This document shows positions 18,076-27,655 of a stretch of 64,000 nt of DNA, piece by piece. How positions within the stretch are numbered: the first letter of the stretch is position 1; each line of letters opens with the position of its first letter. The stretch covers positions 2,195,501-2,259,500 of the forward strand of contig NZ_CP009170.1 in assembly GCF_000763575.1 (NCBI RefSeq). Direction: 5' to 3'. The translations under genes and the position numbers were made by a program. The DNA comes from Thermoanaerobacter kivui (GTDB taxonomy: Bacteria; Bacillota; Thermoanaerobacteria; Thermoanaerobacterales; Thermoanaerobacteraceae). The notes under the pieces are model-generated. The model worked only from the letters and a program-made list of their open reading frames with translations. It was not told the DNA's origin and searched no databases.

Positions 18076-18089
18076 TGAAACCGATTGCA
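18076..18089. promoter_or_regulatory. LacI-family operator
   Basis: TGAAACCGATTGCA has the perfect dyad TGnAAnCGnTTnCA with the central CG diagnostic of LacI-family sites. It lies just upstream of the regulator gene. Confidence 0.7.
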
Positions 18090-18159
18090 TTTCTTCTATT
18101 TATTATTCTATCCTATTCTTTTATTTACGTCAACAGTTTTCATCTTTTTTAAGGATTCT

Positions 18160-19068
18160 TTATATAACCCCAGCTATTTTTAATATCTGTTCAGTAATTC
18201 TATACAAAAATACTAACACTGATAAAAGCACCGGCCAATGCAAGAAAATATATAAGTCTTCTTTTAACTTTGTAGTACCGCGGATAACATATGGGTCAGT
18301 TACTTTCTTCAAATATCTTAATAGCACATACAAAAGAATAGCAGCAAATAATGCAAAAATCCCATAACCAATGACAACAATAAATGGAATATCTACCTGT
18401 TGTAATGGAGTTGTCTTCCCAAAATTTTGTTGTGCTACAAAATATGATAACAACACAGAAATAGTGTTATTTGTAAAATGGCCTATCATTCCCCCATATA
18501 TGGAATTAGTTCTATACACCACATATCCCAATAAACTACCGAGAAAAAGTATACCTAAAAAATTCTGCACATTTAAATGAAGCATTGCAAAGAATATAGC
18601 GGTTATAAAAATACTCTTTATAGAACCTCTCATTTCAAAACTTCTCATAACAAGTCCTCGCATAAATATTTCTTCACAGCAGGCAGCTACAGCTCCAAAT
18701 ATTAGAATTTGCATAAAAAGTTCTTGTGTATTGGAAGCTGCAGGTATTGGCATAACGGGAATTTTACCCAGTTTAGATAGAAAATAATTTGTCAAAAGTG
18801 CAAAAAAACTCGACACTATCCAGCCTAAAATAGCTATTATTATCACTAAAAAAACTTGTTCCCCCTTTATAGGATTTAACCTTAAAACATATTTTACATC
18901 ATATCTTTTAAAAAGAAGGTAAAGAATAACAGGCAGTAAAACAAGAAAAAATTCTGTGATTAGTATACCTATATATAAAGAAGCCTTTTGCACCAAATAT
19001 CCAACTGTTATGAGAAGTAACATGACAAAAAAGTACAACTTACTTACATCTTTTTCATCTGGCCGCAT
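18160..19068 (-). CDS. CPBP-family intramembrane protease (CAAX-type)
   Basis: 302 residues, about eight membrane segments. The CPBP motif 1 CCEEIFMRGLVMRSFEMRG (about residues 130-148), motif 2 ITAIFFAMLHLNVQNF and motif 3 GMIGHFTNNTISVLLSYF carry the Glu/Glu/Arg, His and His/Asn residues of the family. ATG preceded by GGAAGTGG. Stands alone between the LacI gene and hsp20. Such proteins process prenylated or membrane peptides; the substrate is unknown. Confidence 0.85.
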   Translation of the reverse strand: MRPDEKDVSKLYFFVMLLLITVGYLVQKASLYIGILITEFFLVLLPVILYLLFKRYDVKYVLRLNPIKGEQVFLVIIIAILGWIVSSFFALLTNYFLSKLGKIPVMPIPAASNTQELFMQILIFGAVAACCEEIFMRGLVMRSFEMRGSIKSIFITAIFFAMLHLNVQNFLGILFLGSLLGYVVYRTNSIYGGMIGHFTNNTISVLLSYFVAQQNFGKTTPLQQVDIPFIVVIGYGIFALFAAILLYVLLRYLKKVTDPYVIRGTTKLKEDLYIFLHWPVLLSVLVFLYRITEQILKIAGVI

Positions 19069-19172
19069 TCAACCACTTCCTTTTTTACATCATCAATTTC
19101 ACCCTTATAGATTTTAACATATAAAGAATAAAAAAGTAAGAATTAAATGTGAGATTTTTGTGAAACCTAATA

Positions 19173-19201
19173 ATTGAAAATTTCAATCAATGTGATATAA
19201 T
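19173..19201 (+). promoter_or_regulatory. hsp20 promoter with palindrome
   Basis: TTGAAA (19174-19179), 16-bp spacer, TATAAT (19196-19201). A perfect 15-bp palindrome ATTGAAAATTTCAAT (19173-19187) covers the -35 region and may be an operator. It is not a CIRCE element. Confidence 0.55.
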
Positions 19202-19231
19202 AAATAGTAGAAAAATATGGAGGTGATGTAA

Positions 19232-19669
19232 ATGAGCCTTATGAGACGAGGACGCGACTGGTGGGATTGGCCCTTCGATTTCAATATTAGAAATTTGCCA
19301 AGCATTTTTGATGTGAATTTCCCATCTATTTCAGGTCTATTTTCTCGGCCAAGAGTGGACATCACCGAATCTGAAACAGAAATAGTGGCAACAGCTGAAC
19401 TACCGGGCGTTGACAAAAAAGACATTGAAATAAATGTCTATGACAATATACTGGAAATAAAAGGGCAAACCACAGTAGATGAAGAAAGAGAAGATAAAAA
19501 TTATTACATGAGAGAAAGATATTACGGAAGTTTTGCCAGAAGAATAGAATTACCCGCAGAAGTAGACCCTGAAAGAACTACTGCTAAATTTGAAAACGGC
19601 ATTCTCAAAATCACAATGCCAAAATTACATCCAAGCAAACCAAAGGGAAGAAAAATAGATATAGAATAA
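19232..19669 (+). CDS. Hsp20/alpha-crystallin small heat-shock protein
   Basis: 145 residues. Alpha-crystallin domain from about 45 to 135 (DITESETEIVATAELPGVDK, LEIKGQT, RRIELPAEVDPERTTAKFENGILKITMPK) and a C-terminal IDI of the I-x-I type. ATPase-independent holdase. ATG with GGAGGTGATG upstream. Followed after 1 base by a small ribbon-helix-helix gene, suggesting an operon. Confidence 0.94.
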   Translation: MSLMRRGRDWWDWPFDFNIRNLPSIFDVNFPSISGLFSRPRVDITESETEIVATAELPGVDKKDIEINVYDNILEIKGQTTVDEEREDKNYYMRERYYGSFARRIELPAEVDPERTTAKFENGILKITMPKLHPSKPKGRKIDIE

Positions 19670-19670
19670 T

Positions 19671-19982
19671 ATGAACAAAGGTAAGCAAAAAGTGGAGATG
19701 CAAAATATCACATTATCTTTGCCTAAGGGTTTATTACAAAAGATAAAACATATAGCTATAGATAGACAAACATCAGTATCTAGCCTTTTAACAGAAACTC
19801 TTGAGGAAATTGTAAGAAAAGAAAATTCATATGACAAAGCCAAGTCACGCCATATATTAGAAAAAGGTTTTAACTTGGGTACGGAAGGCGAACTTACCTC
19901 GAGCAGAGAAGATTTGTATAGAGACCTAAATTCAGGTCAGTACTCTGGCAAAGTAAAGGTGCAAAATCCTTTTAGCAAATAA
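19671..19982 (+). CDS. Small ribbon-helix-helix-like protein
   Basis: 103 residues. The segment MQNITLSLPKGLLQKIKHIA (residues 10-29) followed by TSVSSLLTETLEEIVRK looks like a CopG/Arc ribbon-helix-helix DNA-binding fold. This is the antitoxin type, but no toxin gene follows; the next element is a terminator. ATG overlaps the hsp20 stop region (TAATATG), so translation may be coupled. Start codon uncertain because no clear Shine-Dalgarno is at the right distance. Possibly an orphan antitoxin or a regulator of hsp20. Confidence 0.6.
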   Translation: MNKGKQKVEMQNITLSLPKGLLQKIKHIAIDRQTSVSSLLTETLEEIVRKENSYDKAKSRHILEKGFNLGTEGELTSSREDLYRDLNSGQYSGKVKVQNPFSK

Positions 19983-19988
19983 AAAACT

Positions 19989-20012
19989 GGAAGGCAACAG
20001 CCTTCCTTTTTT
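19989..20012. terminator. Terminator between the RHH gene and fruA
   Basis: GGAAGGC and GCCTTCC with an AACA loop, T-run on the plus side and A-run on the other, so it can serve both convergent units. Confidence 0.85.
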
Positions 20013-21369
20013 ATTCTACTTTTTTCTTAAGAAGCGCTACCATTAATGCAGTAACTACTGTACCAACTGCTATTACTCCAATGTAAAGAAGAGGATTTGA
20101 CACAGCTATCGGTATTACAAATATTCCTCCATGAGGAGCTCGAAGTTCAATGTGGAAGAGCATTGAAAGAGCACCTGTCACAGCAGAGCCCACCATTATT
20201 GAAGGTATTACCCTGAAGGGGTCTGCTGCTGCAAATGGTATAGCACCTTCTGTTATAAAGGAAGCACCTAAAACCCATGCTGCTTTACCTGCTTCTATCT
20301 CTTCCTTTGTAAATCTATTCTTGAAAAGAACAGTTGCAAGTGCAAGTCCAAGAGGAGGTGTCATACCAGCTGCCATGACCGCTGCCATTGGAGCAAAAAC
20401 ATTTGATGCTAAAAGACCTGTTGCAAAAGTATAAGCTGTCTTGTTTACAGGACCACCCATATCAAAAGCCATCATAAGTCCTAATATTGCTCCAAAAATC
20501 ACTGCATTTGTCGAACTCATACCAGTAAGCCAGTTAGTCAAAGATGTCATTATAGCTTTCATTGGAGAACCTATTACATATATCATTAAAAGTCCAACTA
20601 TTAAAGTTGATAATACTGGCAATATGAGTACTGGCATTAAACCTTCTAATGTTTTAGGAAGCTTTATTAACCTTTTCAGATAAACTATCGTATATCCTGC
20701 CAAAAATCCTGAAATGATGCCGCCTAAAAATCCCGCCCCAGTGGATACTGCCAGCATACCGCCTACCATACCGGGAACAAGACCAGGCCTATCTGCTATA
20801 GAAAATGCTATATAGCCAGACAAAATCGGAACCATCAATGCAAAGGCTGAGCCGCTGCCAATTTTCATCAAAGCCCAAGGAAGAGTTCCTTCTACCTCAA
20901 AGGCTTTATATCCCCAGAAAAAGGAAAGTGCAATTAAGATACCACCTGCAACTACAAAAGGTATCATGTAGGAAACACCTGTCATAAGGTGTTTGTAGGC
21001 ACCTGTCCTTTGCGCTGACCTTTCTTTATGAATCTCCTCTACCTTTTCTACATAATCTTTTGGCTTTTCCATCTTAAGAGCCTTTTCAATAAGCCCTTTT
21101 GCATCCTTTATAGCATCTTCAACTGGTACCTCAAGTACAGGTTTTCCTACAAATCTTGATTTATCAACTTTCGTTGCAGCTGCTATTATGACAGCATCAG
21201 CAGTTTTTATATCTTCTTCAGTAAGCTGGTTTTCTGCACCTATTGACCCTTGAGTCTCTACCTTTATGTCTACTCCCATTTCTTTGGCTGCCATCTGAAG
21301 ATTTTCCGCCGCCATATAGGTATGAGCAATACCTGTAGGGCAGGCTGTAACAGCAACTACCTTTTTCAT
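20011..21369 (-). CDS. fruA: PTS fructose-specific enzyme IIBC
   Basis: 452 residues. The IIB domain (about 1-100) begins [22 protein letters not shown] with phospho-accepting Cys9, followed by a IIC domain of about eight to ten membrane segments (from residue about 125, [39 protein letters not shown]). Imports fructose as fructose 1-phosphate. It is last in the fruR-fruK-EIIA-fruA operon, 23 bases after the EIIA gene, and ends at a shared terminator. Confidence 0.95.
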   Translation of the reverse strand: MKKVVAVTACPTGIAHTYMAAENLQMAAKEMGVDIKVETQGSIGAENQLTEEDIKTADAVIIAAATKVDKSRFVGKPVLEVPVEDAIKDAKGLIEKALKMEKPKDYVEKVEEIHKERSAQRTGAYKHLMTGVSYMIPFVVAGGILIALSFFWGYKAFEVEGTLPWALMKIGSGSAFALMVPILSGYIAFSIADRPGLVPGMVGGMLAVSTGAGFLGGIISGFLAGYTIVYLKRLIKLPKTLEGLMPVLILPVLSTLIVGLLMIYVIGSPMKAIMTSLTNWLTGMSSTNAVIFGAILGLMMAFDMGGPVNKTAYTFATGLLASNVFAPMAAVMAAGMTPPLGLALATVLFKNRFTKEEIEAGKAAWVLGASFITEGAIPFAAADPFRVIPSIMVGSAVTGALSMLFHIELRAPHGGIFVIPIAVSNPLLYIGVIAVGTVVTALMVALLKKKVE

Positions 21370-21392
21370 AATTAATCCCCTCTCTTAAAAAT

Positions 21393-21848
21393 TTACTTCT
21401 CAAAAGCCTTTATGACTTCCTCAGGTGTCGAAGCTCTTTCTAACTCTTCTCTCACCTCCTTATGCATCAAAGACCTTGAAAGCTCAGACAAAACTTTAAG
21501 GTGCAGCTCATCAGAGTTGTCTGGCACAGCAATTAAGAAAAATAAATGTGCAGGTTTGCCATCCATTGAGTTATAGTCTATTCCCTGGCGAGACTTTCCA
21601 AATACTATTGCTGGCTTTTTCACAAGACTGCTTTTGCCATGAGGTATTGCAACCCCATAACCTATACCTGTAGAAAACTCTTCTTCTCTTTTTTTCACCA
21701 CTTCTAAAAAGCCTTCTTCATCATCTACAACTCCATTTTCTTTTAAAACACTTACTAACTCTTCCAATACTCCATTTTTGTCCTTTGCCTTTAGGTCAAA
21801 AACCATCATTTTTTCGTTCAATACATCTTTTATTTCCATTTCCCTCAC
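21393..21848 (-). CDS. PTS fructose-type enzyme IIA
   Basis: 151 residues, EIIA(Fru) family. Phospho-accepting His in GYGVAIPHGKSSLVKKPAI (about residue 71); LFFLIAVPDNSDELHLKVLSELSR is the family C-terminal motif. No HPr domain is fused, so general HPr must supply phosphate. Starts 4 bases inside the fruK stop (overlap), showing tight coupling in the fru operon. Confidence 0.94.
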   Translation of the reverse strand: MREMEIKDVLNEKMMVFDLKAKDKNGVLEELVSVLKENGVVDDEEGFLEVVKKREEEFSTGIGYGVAIPHGKSSLVKKPAIVFGKSRQGIDYNSMDGKPAHLFFLIAVPDNSDELHLKVLSELSRSLMHKEVREELERASTPEEVIKAFEK

Positions 21849-22777
21849 CTTTCTATCCTTTCTATTTCAATCTTATCCTTTAATATATTTACCTCATCAA
21901 GGGTACCTGCTCTTGTGCCTTCTTTCATAACAACTGATGTAGATAAAGCTGCTGCTATTTTTATTGTCTCCTCAATGGGAAGTCCTTTGTATATTCCATG
22001 AGCAAAGCCTGCAACAAACGCATCTCCTGCCCCAACTGTCCCTTTTACTTCAACTTTTACAGGCATTACCCTATATATCCCTTCCTTTGTTATCACAACA
22101 CTGCCGCGGCCTCCCATAGAAATCGCAACTATTTCTATACCTGAATCCTTCAGCTTTTTCCCTTCTTCAATAACCTCTTCTAAACTTTCAAGCTTTTTGC
22201 CTACTGCATCTTCTAACTCCTGCACATTAGGTTTTATCATGTAAGGCTTTTCTTCTATGCCGTATAAAAACGCTTCTTTGTCAGCATCGAGAATTATTTT
22301 TAAATCGCCGCTTTTTATTTCTCTAATTATGTCTTTGTAAAAAGTCTTTTGCACTCCTTGTGGTAAACTTCCTGAAAGCACAAGCACTTTTGACTCTTTG
22401 GCGTATTTACATATACTTTTTTTAAGTAGCTCGATTTCTTCTTCGCTTACATGAGGACCATATTCATTCAAATCAGTGACTTCCATCCTTGAAATATCAG
22501 AAATCTTTATATTTGTCCTCGTCTCATTCTTTATTTTCACAAAGTCAGTTTTTATACCTTCATCTTCTAAACAATCGATTATATATTTAGCATTAGGTCC
22601 TATAAAGCCGAGAGCAATAACATCATCTCCAAAATTTTTAAGGTTTTTGGCGACATTTATGCCTTTTCCCCCAGCATCTACTCTTGAGCGAATTACCCTA
22701 TTTACATAACCAAGTTTCAAATCCTCAACAATTATTGTCCTGTCAATCGCTGGATTCGCCGTTACCGTCGTTATCAT
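21845..22777 (-). CDS. fruK: 1-phosphofructokinase
   Basis: 310 residues from ATG 22775-22777 (AAAGGATG 7 bases upstream; a TTG at 22795 gives six extra residues). PfkB/ribokinase fold: MITTVTANPAIDRTIIVE, GGKGINVAKNLKNFG, and the C-terminal GTVGAGDAFVAGFAHG with the catalytic Asp. Converts fructose 1-phosphate to the 1,6-bisphosphate. Begins 35 bases inside the regulator gene, which implies translational coupling. Confidence 0.95.
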   Translation of the reverse strand: MITTVTANPAIDRTIIVEDLKLGYVNRVIRSRVDAGGKGINVAKNLKNFGDDVIALGFIGPNAKYIIDCLEDEGIKTDFVKIKNETRTNIKISDISRMEVTDLNEYGPHVSEEEIELLKKSICKYAKESKVLVLSGSLPQGVQKTFYKDIIREIKSGDLKIILDADKEAFLYGIEEKPYMIKPNVQELEDAVGKKLESLEEVIEEGKKLKDSGIEIVAISMGGRGSVVITKEGIYRVMPVKVEVKGTVGAGDAFVAGFAHGIYKGLPIEETIKIAAALSTSVVMKEGTRAGTLDEVNILKDKIEIERIER

Positions 22778-23573
22778 TATTTTCATCCTTTCCAAAACTT
22801 ACTATATCTATATTTGCCTGTTCATATTTTCGCACTATCTCATAATCAACCTCATCATCTGTTATTATTGCCGTAATGTCTTTTATATCTGCAAATTTGA
22901 CAAAAGATTTTTTACCGAATTTAGTATGGTCAGCCACTATATAAACTTCGTTTGCTACATCACACATCGCTTTCTTTGTATTGGCTTCAATTAAGTCTGG
23001 AGTCATAAGCCCATCCTCAAAAGATATAGCATTGGTCCCTATAAAGGCTTTGTCAACTTTAAACTGCTTTATCACCATTTCAGCAATTGGACCAACTAAT
23101 GCCTTAGTCCTCCACCTCTGTATGCCTCCTGTTACAATAAGTTCAATATCCTCATGTTTTGAAAGTTCTATCGCAATAAGAGGAGAATTTGTGACAACAG
23201 TAAGTTTCATATTTTTAAGATTTCGCGCAATTTCAAGAGTAGTCGTACCAGCATCTAAAATTATAGAATCTCCTTCTTCTATCATTGATGCAGCAATTTT
23301 ACCTATTTTTCTTTTTGCCTCAAGTTCTACATCTTCTTTTTCAAAAAATGCAGGCTCATAATGAGTACCAACATTCAATATCGCACCACCGTGAGTCCTC
23401 TGTATGAAACCCTTTTCCTCCAGCACATGCAAATCTCTTCTTATTGTAGACTCAGAAACATTAAAGATTTTACTAAGCTCCGCAACGCTTATACTTTTAT
23501 CCTTACTTATAATCTCTGCAATCTTTAAGCGCCTTTCCTCGCCAAACATTCTATCAGATATACTCATATTCAT
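22743..23573 (-). CDS. fruR: DeoR-family regulator of the fructose operon
   Basis: 276 residues. N-terminal helix-turn-helix ISVAELSKIFNVSESTIRRDL (about residues 28-48) and effector domain with the sugar-phosphate loop DAGTTTLEIARNLK and GTNAISFEDGLMTPD. In Firmicutes this regulator senses fructose 1-phosphate. First gene of the operon. The C-terminal Asp/Asn-rich tail (GKDENNDNDGNGESSD) is encoded by the stretch that overlaps fruK. ATG 23571-23573; an ATG two codons later is possible. Confidence 0.93.
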   Translation of the reverse strand: MNMSISDRMFGEERRLKIAEIISKDKSISVAELSKIFNVSESTIRRDLHVLEEKGFIQRTHGGAILNVGTHYEPAFFEKEDVELEAKRKIGKIAASMIEEGDSIILDAGTTTLEIARNLKNMKLTVVTNSPLIAIELSKHEDIELIVTGGIQRWRTKALVGPIAEMVIKQFKVDKAFIGTNAISFEDGLMTPDLIEANTKKAMCDVANEVYIVADHTKFGKKSFVKFADIKDITAIITDDEVDYEIVRKYEQANIDIVSFGKDENNDNDGNGESSD

Positions 23574-23583
23574 TCACATCCAT

Positions 23584-23656
23584 TCAATTTTGTCCTGCTT
23601 AATTGTGAATGATTTTGCTCAATTTTGATTATATATTATCATTTTTACTTTGTCAA
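23584..23656 (-). promoter_or_regulatory. fru operon promoter and operator repeats
   Basis: Near-perfect promoter TTGACA (23656-23651), 17-bp spacer, TATAAT (23633-23628). Two identical 9-mers TCAATTTTG (plus strand 23584-23592 and 23619-23627) lie downstream of the -10, 35 bp apart, a plausible FruR operator pair that would block transcription. Confidence 0.7.
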
Positions 23657-23661
23657 TAGGC

Positions 23662-23691
23662 AAAAAAATAAAACAGGCAATGCCTGTTTTA
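23662..23691 (-). terminator. Second terminator after the S-layer gene
   Basis: AAACAGGC and GCCTGTTT with a 3-base loop followed by ATTTTTTT on the minus strand. Confidence 0.8.
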
Positions 23692-23700
23692 AAGCAAATA

Positions 23701-23729
23701 AAAGAGTCCCCCAAGGAGGAGGACTCTTT
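23701..23729 (-). terminator. First terminator after the S-layer gene
   Basis: AAAGAGTCC and GGACTCTTT with an 11-base loop followed by TATTT. Tandem terminators fit a very highly expressed gene. Confidence 0.8.
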
Positions 23730-23740
23730 ATAGTTGAATA

Positions 23741-26029
23741 TTATTGTACTATTTCTATTACAAATACTTTACCTACGTCGTTAGTATAGAGGTTAACTCC
23801 TGTATCCTTTGTAATATCGCTTAATCCTTTGAGATTACCATTTGTATCTACTACTATAAAGTTAGGATCCAAGAGATATCCTTTATTGGTAGTATCAGTA
23901 ATTCTTAAATTAGCTTGATCAATATTTGTTAATTTTACTCCTGAAGCAACCGTTGGCAACGCAATGTTTGCAATTTTTCCATTAGTTAATGTTAATACAA
24001 CCGCTTTATGTGTATAATTTGTAGCTAATTGTGAATTTGCATCATATGTCTTTGTTTGACCATTTTCAAGAACTGTTAATCTAGTAAATGTTGAGCCATT
24101 TACGTACACATCTGCTGTACCTGTTACATATGCATAAACTGTAGATGTTGTAGTTGATACAAAAGATGCATTATTAAATACTACTACCTTTGCCACATTG
24201 TAATTATCCGCTACAATCTTAACGTTCAGGTTTGTAGCATCTTTTAGATCTGTCAGTTTTAATGCTTTATAACCATCACTTGTGTTGTTAAGAAGCACTG
24301 TGTTGTCTGTGATGTAGTATGTCGTACTACCTTCAGTTAATACTTTTGCATCAGCTTTATATGAAGCACTGCTAAATGGTTGATCATTTGCCCTCTGTAT
24401 GTCATTTAATTTACCATTTGCATCAACTGTATAGGTTACTATAGTACCTTCCGCTAAGTTGACTTTATCATATACGTCGCTGTACACCGCATCAAATACT
24501 TTTTCTGCAGCATCTGGCAGTATCAACTTCACTTTTGCAAACCAAGCAGTAAATGGATCTGATTTCTCTTTAAATATAGCATAATTTACAGCTGTTGTTG
24601 TAGTTGTTGAAGATATTCCTACAATTACATTATCTTTATTAAGTATGACTGTTACTTTCTTACCTGGTTCAAGCTGATTCCATACATTATTATCAGCTAC
24701 AGTATAAGAAACATTATCTATGGAAGCCTTATATGTTGAACCACTGACAGACTTTTCTGTAACAGTACCAGTTACCTGATTTCTTACAACGTATATTACT
24801 GTTCCCACAACATTTCCATTTACATCATATTGCTTGCCATAGTAGATATAATCATTAGCTTTAATATCTGTTACTTTTGATACTGCACCTGTTACTGTTA
24901 CTGTTCCTTTCAATTCGTAATTAGAATCTCTATTGAGGTACTTGTCACCACTTTGTACATCATTGTACACAATTGTTGAGTTGTCATAAGAACCATTTAC
25001 AATGAGATAGTTGTTGTTTATAATTGTTACTTCCGCACCTTCTTTTACAGTCACTTTAGAAACTTTTGTCAAATAGCCATTGTAAAGTACATACGCATTA
25101 TCATCAACTTTTATAGCAGTTTTATTATCATCATTCTTATATACTGTTGTACCAACGGAATCTTGACCTTCTGTAAAGCTTACAACATCATTATCTCCTT
25201 CAGCAACATATACTGGGTCACCAAATCTCTCTGAGTATACAATTACTTTTTTGCCAAGATATTCTGAAAAGTCAACAAGACCTGCGTTAATAGTAGTTAA
25301 TTTACCATCCTTGTCTAATACTGCAACTTTGCCTTCCTCAACTGACCTGTCTTGAGCATTTGTAGCTATTACTGTATATTCTGCCTTTGTTGCAACTTTT
25401 GAAATGAGCGGCTCTCCAAGCACTTCTTTGCCATCTACATATTTAACCATTGGTACTTCCAATGCTCTGTCCAATATTAATGCCAAGTCACCACGTTTAA
25501 TTACTCCGTTGTAGGCAAGATTTAAGCCATGTACTAGTCCGAGGTCTTGAGCTTTAGCGAGATAACCATAAGGCCAGTCAAGGTCTTTGAAGCCAAGTGC
25601 TCTTAATACAAATGCCAATGCTTGTGCATATCTCAGCTCGCTATTTGGATCAAATTTACCATTTCCAACACCTTGCGCCAGCCCTAATTTGTAAGCCAAG
25701 TTAATTTGTCCAACTGCCCAGTGATTTTGTGGTACATCTTTAAATGCTGATTTCTCGCTCTTAGCCATTTCAGCTAAGTCTTCATAGCCCAGCATTCTGT
25801 TTACGAATGTAATCATCTGAGCTCTTGTAACTGGCTGATCTACACCAAATTTGCCATCTCCTACACCATTCGTGATATTAAGAGCATACAGACGAGCCAC
25901 TGCTGATGCATAAGGTGCATCATCTTTCACATCGGTGAACGGTGTCGTTGCAGCAAACCCTACTGCCATCGCACTGAACACCAATGCGAACGTGAGAACC
26001 ACTGCTATTAACTTTTTGAGGTTCTTCAT
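23741..26029 (-). CDS. S-layer protein with N-terminal SLH domains
   Basis: 762 residues. Signal peptide (MKNLKKLIAVVLTFALVFSA...AVGFAA, about 1-27), then three SLH repeats (about 28-200: TPFTDVKDDAPYASAVARLY, GVGDGKFGVDQPVTRAQMI, GVGNGKFDPNSELRYAQALA). The rest is Thr/Val/Asn/Asp-rich beta structure without cysteine, typical of a self-assembling surface lattice. SLH domains bind pyruvylated secondary wall polymer. The strong promoter, AAGGAGGAGG binding site, 5' hairpin and tandem terminators suggest this is the main S-layer subunit. Confidence 0.92.
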   Translation of the reverse strand: MKNLKKLIAVVLTFALVFSAMAVGFAATTPFTDVKDDAPYASAVARLYALNITNGVGDGKFGVDQPVTRAQMITFVNRMLGYEDLAEMAKSEKSAFKDVPQNHWAVGQINLAYKLGLAQGVGNGKFDPNSELRYAQALAFVLRALGFKDLDWPYGYLAKAQDLGLVHGLNLAYNGVIKRGDLALILDRALEVPMVKYVDGKEVLGEPLISKVATKAEYTVIATNAQDRSVEEGKVAVLDKDGKLTTINAGLVDFSEYLGKKVIVYSERFGDPVYVAEGDNDVVSFTEGQDSVGTTVYKNDDNKTAIKVDDNAYVLYNGYLTKVSKVTVKEGAEVTIINNNYLIVNGSYDNSTIVYNDVQSGDKYLNRDSNYELKGTVTVTGAVSKVTDIKANDYIYYGKQYDVNGNVVGTVIYVVRNQVTGTVTEKSVSGSTYKASIDNVSYTVADNNVWNQLEPGKKVTVILNKDNVIVGISSTTTTTAVNYAIFKEKSDPFTAWFAKVKLILPDAAEKVFDAVYSDVYDKVNLAEGTIVTYTVDANGKLNDIQRANDQPFSSASYKADAKVLTEGSTTYYITDNTVLLNNTSDGYKALKLTDLKDATNLNVKIVADNYNVAKVVVFNNASFVSTTTSTVYAYVTGTADVYVNGSTFTRLTVLENGQTKTYDANSQLATNYTHKAVVLTLTNGKIANIALPTVASGVKLTNIDQANLRITDTTNKGYLLDPNFIVVDTNGNLKGLSDITKDTGVNLYTNDVGKVFVIEIVQ

Positions 26030-26077
26030 ACAGTCAATCCTCCTCCTTGTATTTGTATTTTAATTTTTATATTATTG

Positions 26078-26103
26078 TTTTGAAAGGCATAAGCCTTTCA
26101 AAA
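26078..26103 (-). promoter_or_regulatory. Hairpin in the S-layer mRNA leader
   Basis: Perfect 11-bp arms TTTTGAAAGGC and GCCTTTCAAAA around a 4-base loop, about 50 bases before the start codon and not followed by a T-run in the gene direction. A stabilising 5' stem-loop is likely; it could stop transcription on the plus strand. Confidence 0.5.
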
Positions 26104-26167
26104 ATTTTTTACCTATGTAAGTACATTTTAGAGTATGTAGTATGTTTTGGATAAACAACCTGATTAT

Positions 26168-26196
26168 ATTATAGCATCAGGTATTTAATGAGTCAA
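26168..26196 (-). promoter_or_regulatory. S-layer gene promoter
   Basis: TTGACT (26196-26191), 17-bp spacer, TATAAT (26173-26168), giving a leader of about 130 bases. Confidence 0.8.
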
Positions 26197-26278
26197 TAAT
26201 TGTTACCAATTTGTAATATTTCTGTAATATTAATTTAACATTTCTTTGAGTATTTTTTTGAATCTGGGATGAGTAGCT

Positions 26279-27637
26279 CTATGATGATAAAGATACTTTA
26301 ATCAGCTTTTCTTTCCCATCCCATTTAACTTTATATCCTATTTGTGGAGCTACTTCTGTTAAAGGAAAATAGGAGCTACCGTTTAGAATAAATGCACCTT
26401 TTTTGCCGTTTACAATAACTTTATAGGATTTTATATCAAATGTAGTGGTGTTACTTCCTTTTAAAAGGGTTAATCTATTGTTTTGTGAATCCCAAAATAC
26501 TTTCGCTTTCATGTATTTTTTCAATACAGACGAGGATATAAAGGTTTTTCCATTTAAGACTAAAATTCCGTCTTTTACTACCATAAATTCATTGTTTACA
26601 GTGCCTTCAAGGTTAGGACCTACATCACTTAAAAAGTATGGGTCACTGATTAAATTAGAATAGGTTTTTAAAATTCTTTCATCGTCCGTTATGGCATAGT
26701 TGTTTATTCTTCTGCCTTGAGGTGCATTTACCAAGTTATTTACATCAAAATAAAATATAGATTTGACCCTCGGATATTTTGTTTTTAAGCCATTGTACAT
26801 GCGGGTTATTTTCTCAATTGCAAAGTCTACATAGTATTTTCCATCAGTTATAGTATAGTGAGTAGCGCCAAATTCAGAGATCTGGATAGGCTTTCTTTCA
26901 CTGAAGGTGTCATAGACATAATCCAAAAGTTCCAACGGGTCTTCATGGTCTGCTTTTAAGTTTATGTTATTATTGTGATAAACTACATTGTATATATTTA
27001 CTCCTACCCAATCTACATAATCATCACCAGGGTAATAGGACAATATGTTTGACTGTGGAAAGGTAAATACAGTCCATACCATCATAACGTTTGGCGCTTC
27101 TTCTTCCATCACATCGTGAACAAGTCTCCATTTTTCTATGTATTTTTTGGGATTGCCACTATAGGCAGTCCAATCCCCATTCATTTCTGAGGCAAATCGC
27201 AAAAATACAGGTATGCCAGATTCTTTTAATTTTCTTGCAAAGTTTCTTAAATATTGGTCGTCTTTTACTTGGTCCAATCCGTTATTTGGTTCGAAAGCTA
27301 TATGAGCAGCTGCGCCTACTTCCTTTAACTGGTCAATCCATTTTTGAGGAAAGGGGCTTCCGTATCCAACATAAATGAAAAACGATGCATGTTTTTTGCC
27401 TGTAATCTCGTTAAATTTCTTCATGTCTCCATTTATTAAAGTGTCTTGGTATACATAAGCTCCAAGGTATACACCTTTTTTAGGCTCGTATTTTGACAGT
27501 TTGTAGTCATTTACTTCAATTAGAACTCTTATGTTTGAATTCGCAGCAAATGTTTGTTCTGCCTTTGCAGAAGTAAAAGATGCACAAGTAAAAACAAAAA
27601 TTAAAATCCATAATGCAAGCTGTTTAATTTTTGTCAT
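26279..27637 (-). CDS. Secreted GH26-like glycosidase with copper-amine-oxidase-type stalk domain
   Basis: 452 residues. Signal peptide about 1-27. The (beta/alpha)8 region shows the GH26 pattern: candidate acid/base Glu151 in FASEMNGDW and nucleophile Glu255 in IQISEFGATH, with VDWVGVNIYN between them. Residues about 350-450 form a stalk domain (MVVKDGILVLNGKTFISSSV and GSSYFPLTEVAPQIGYKVKWD). GH26 enzymes mostly cut mannans or mixed glucans; the substrate is not readable. Nineteen bases separate it from the DUF4127 gene upstream, suggesting an envelope operon. Confidence 0.8.
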   Translation of the reverse strand: MTKIKQLALWILIFVFTCASFTSAKAEQTFAANSNIRVLIEVNDYKLSKYEPKKGVYLGAYVYQDTLINGDMKKFNEITGKKHASFFIYVGYGSPFPQKWIDQLKEVGAAAHIAFEPNNGLDQVKDDQYLRNFARKLKESGIPVFLRFASEMNGDWTAYSGNPKKYIEKWRLVHDVMEEEAPNVMMVWTVFTFPQSNILSYYPGDDYVDWVGVNIYNVVYHNNNINLKADHEDPLELLDYVYDTFSERKPIQISEFGATHYTITDGKYYVDFAIEKITRMYNGLKTKYPRVKSIFYFDVNNLVNAPQGRRINNYAITDDERILKTYSNLISDPYFLSDVGPNLEGTVNNEFMVVKDGILVLNGKTFISSSVLKKYMKAKVFWDSQNNRLTLLKGSNTTTFDIKSYKVIVNGKKGAFILNGSSYFPLTEVAPQIGYKVKWDGKEKLIKVSLSS

Positions 27638-27655
27638 CTCCCTACCTCCACAACT

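Noticed and set aside
19171-19190. CIRCE heat-shock operator at hsp20
   Set aside because: The palindrome ATTGAAAATTTCAAT does not resemble the CIRCE sequence TTAGCACTC-N9-GAGTGCTAA.
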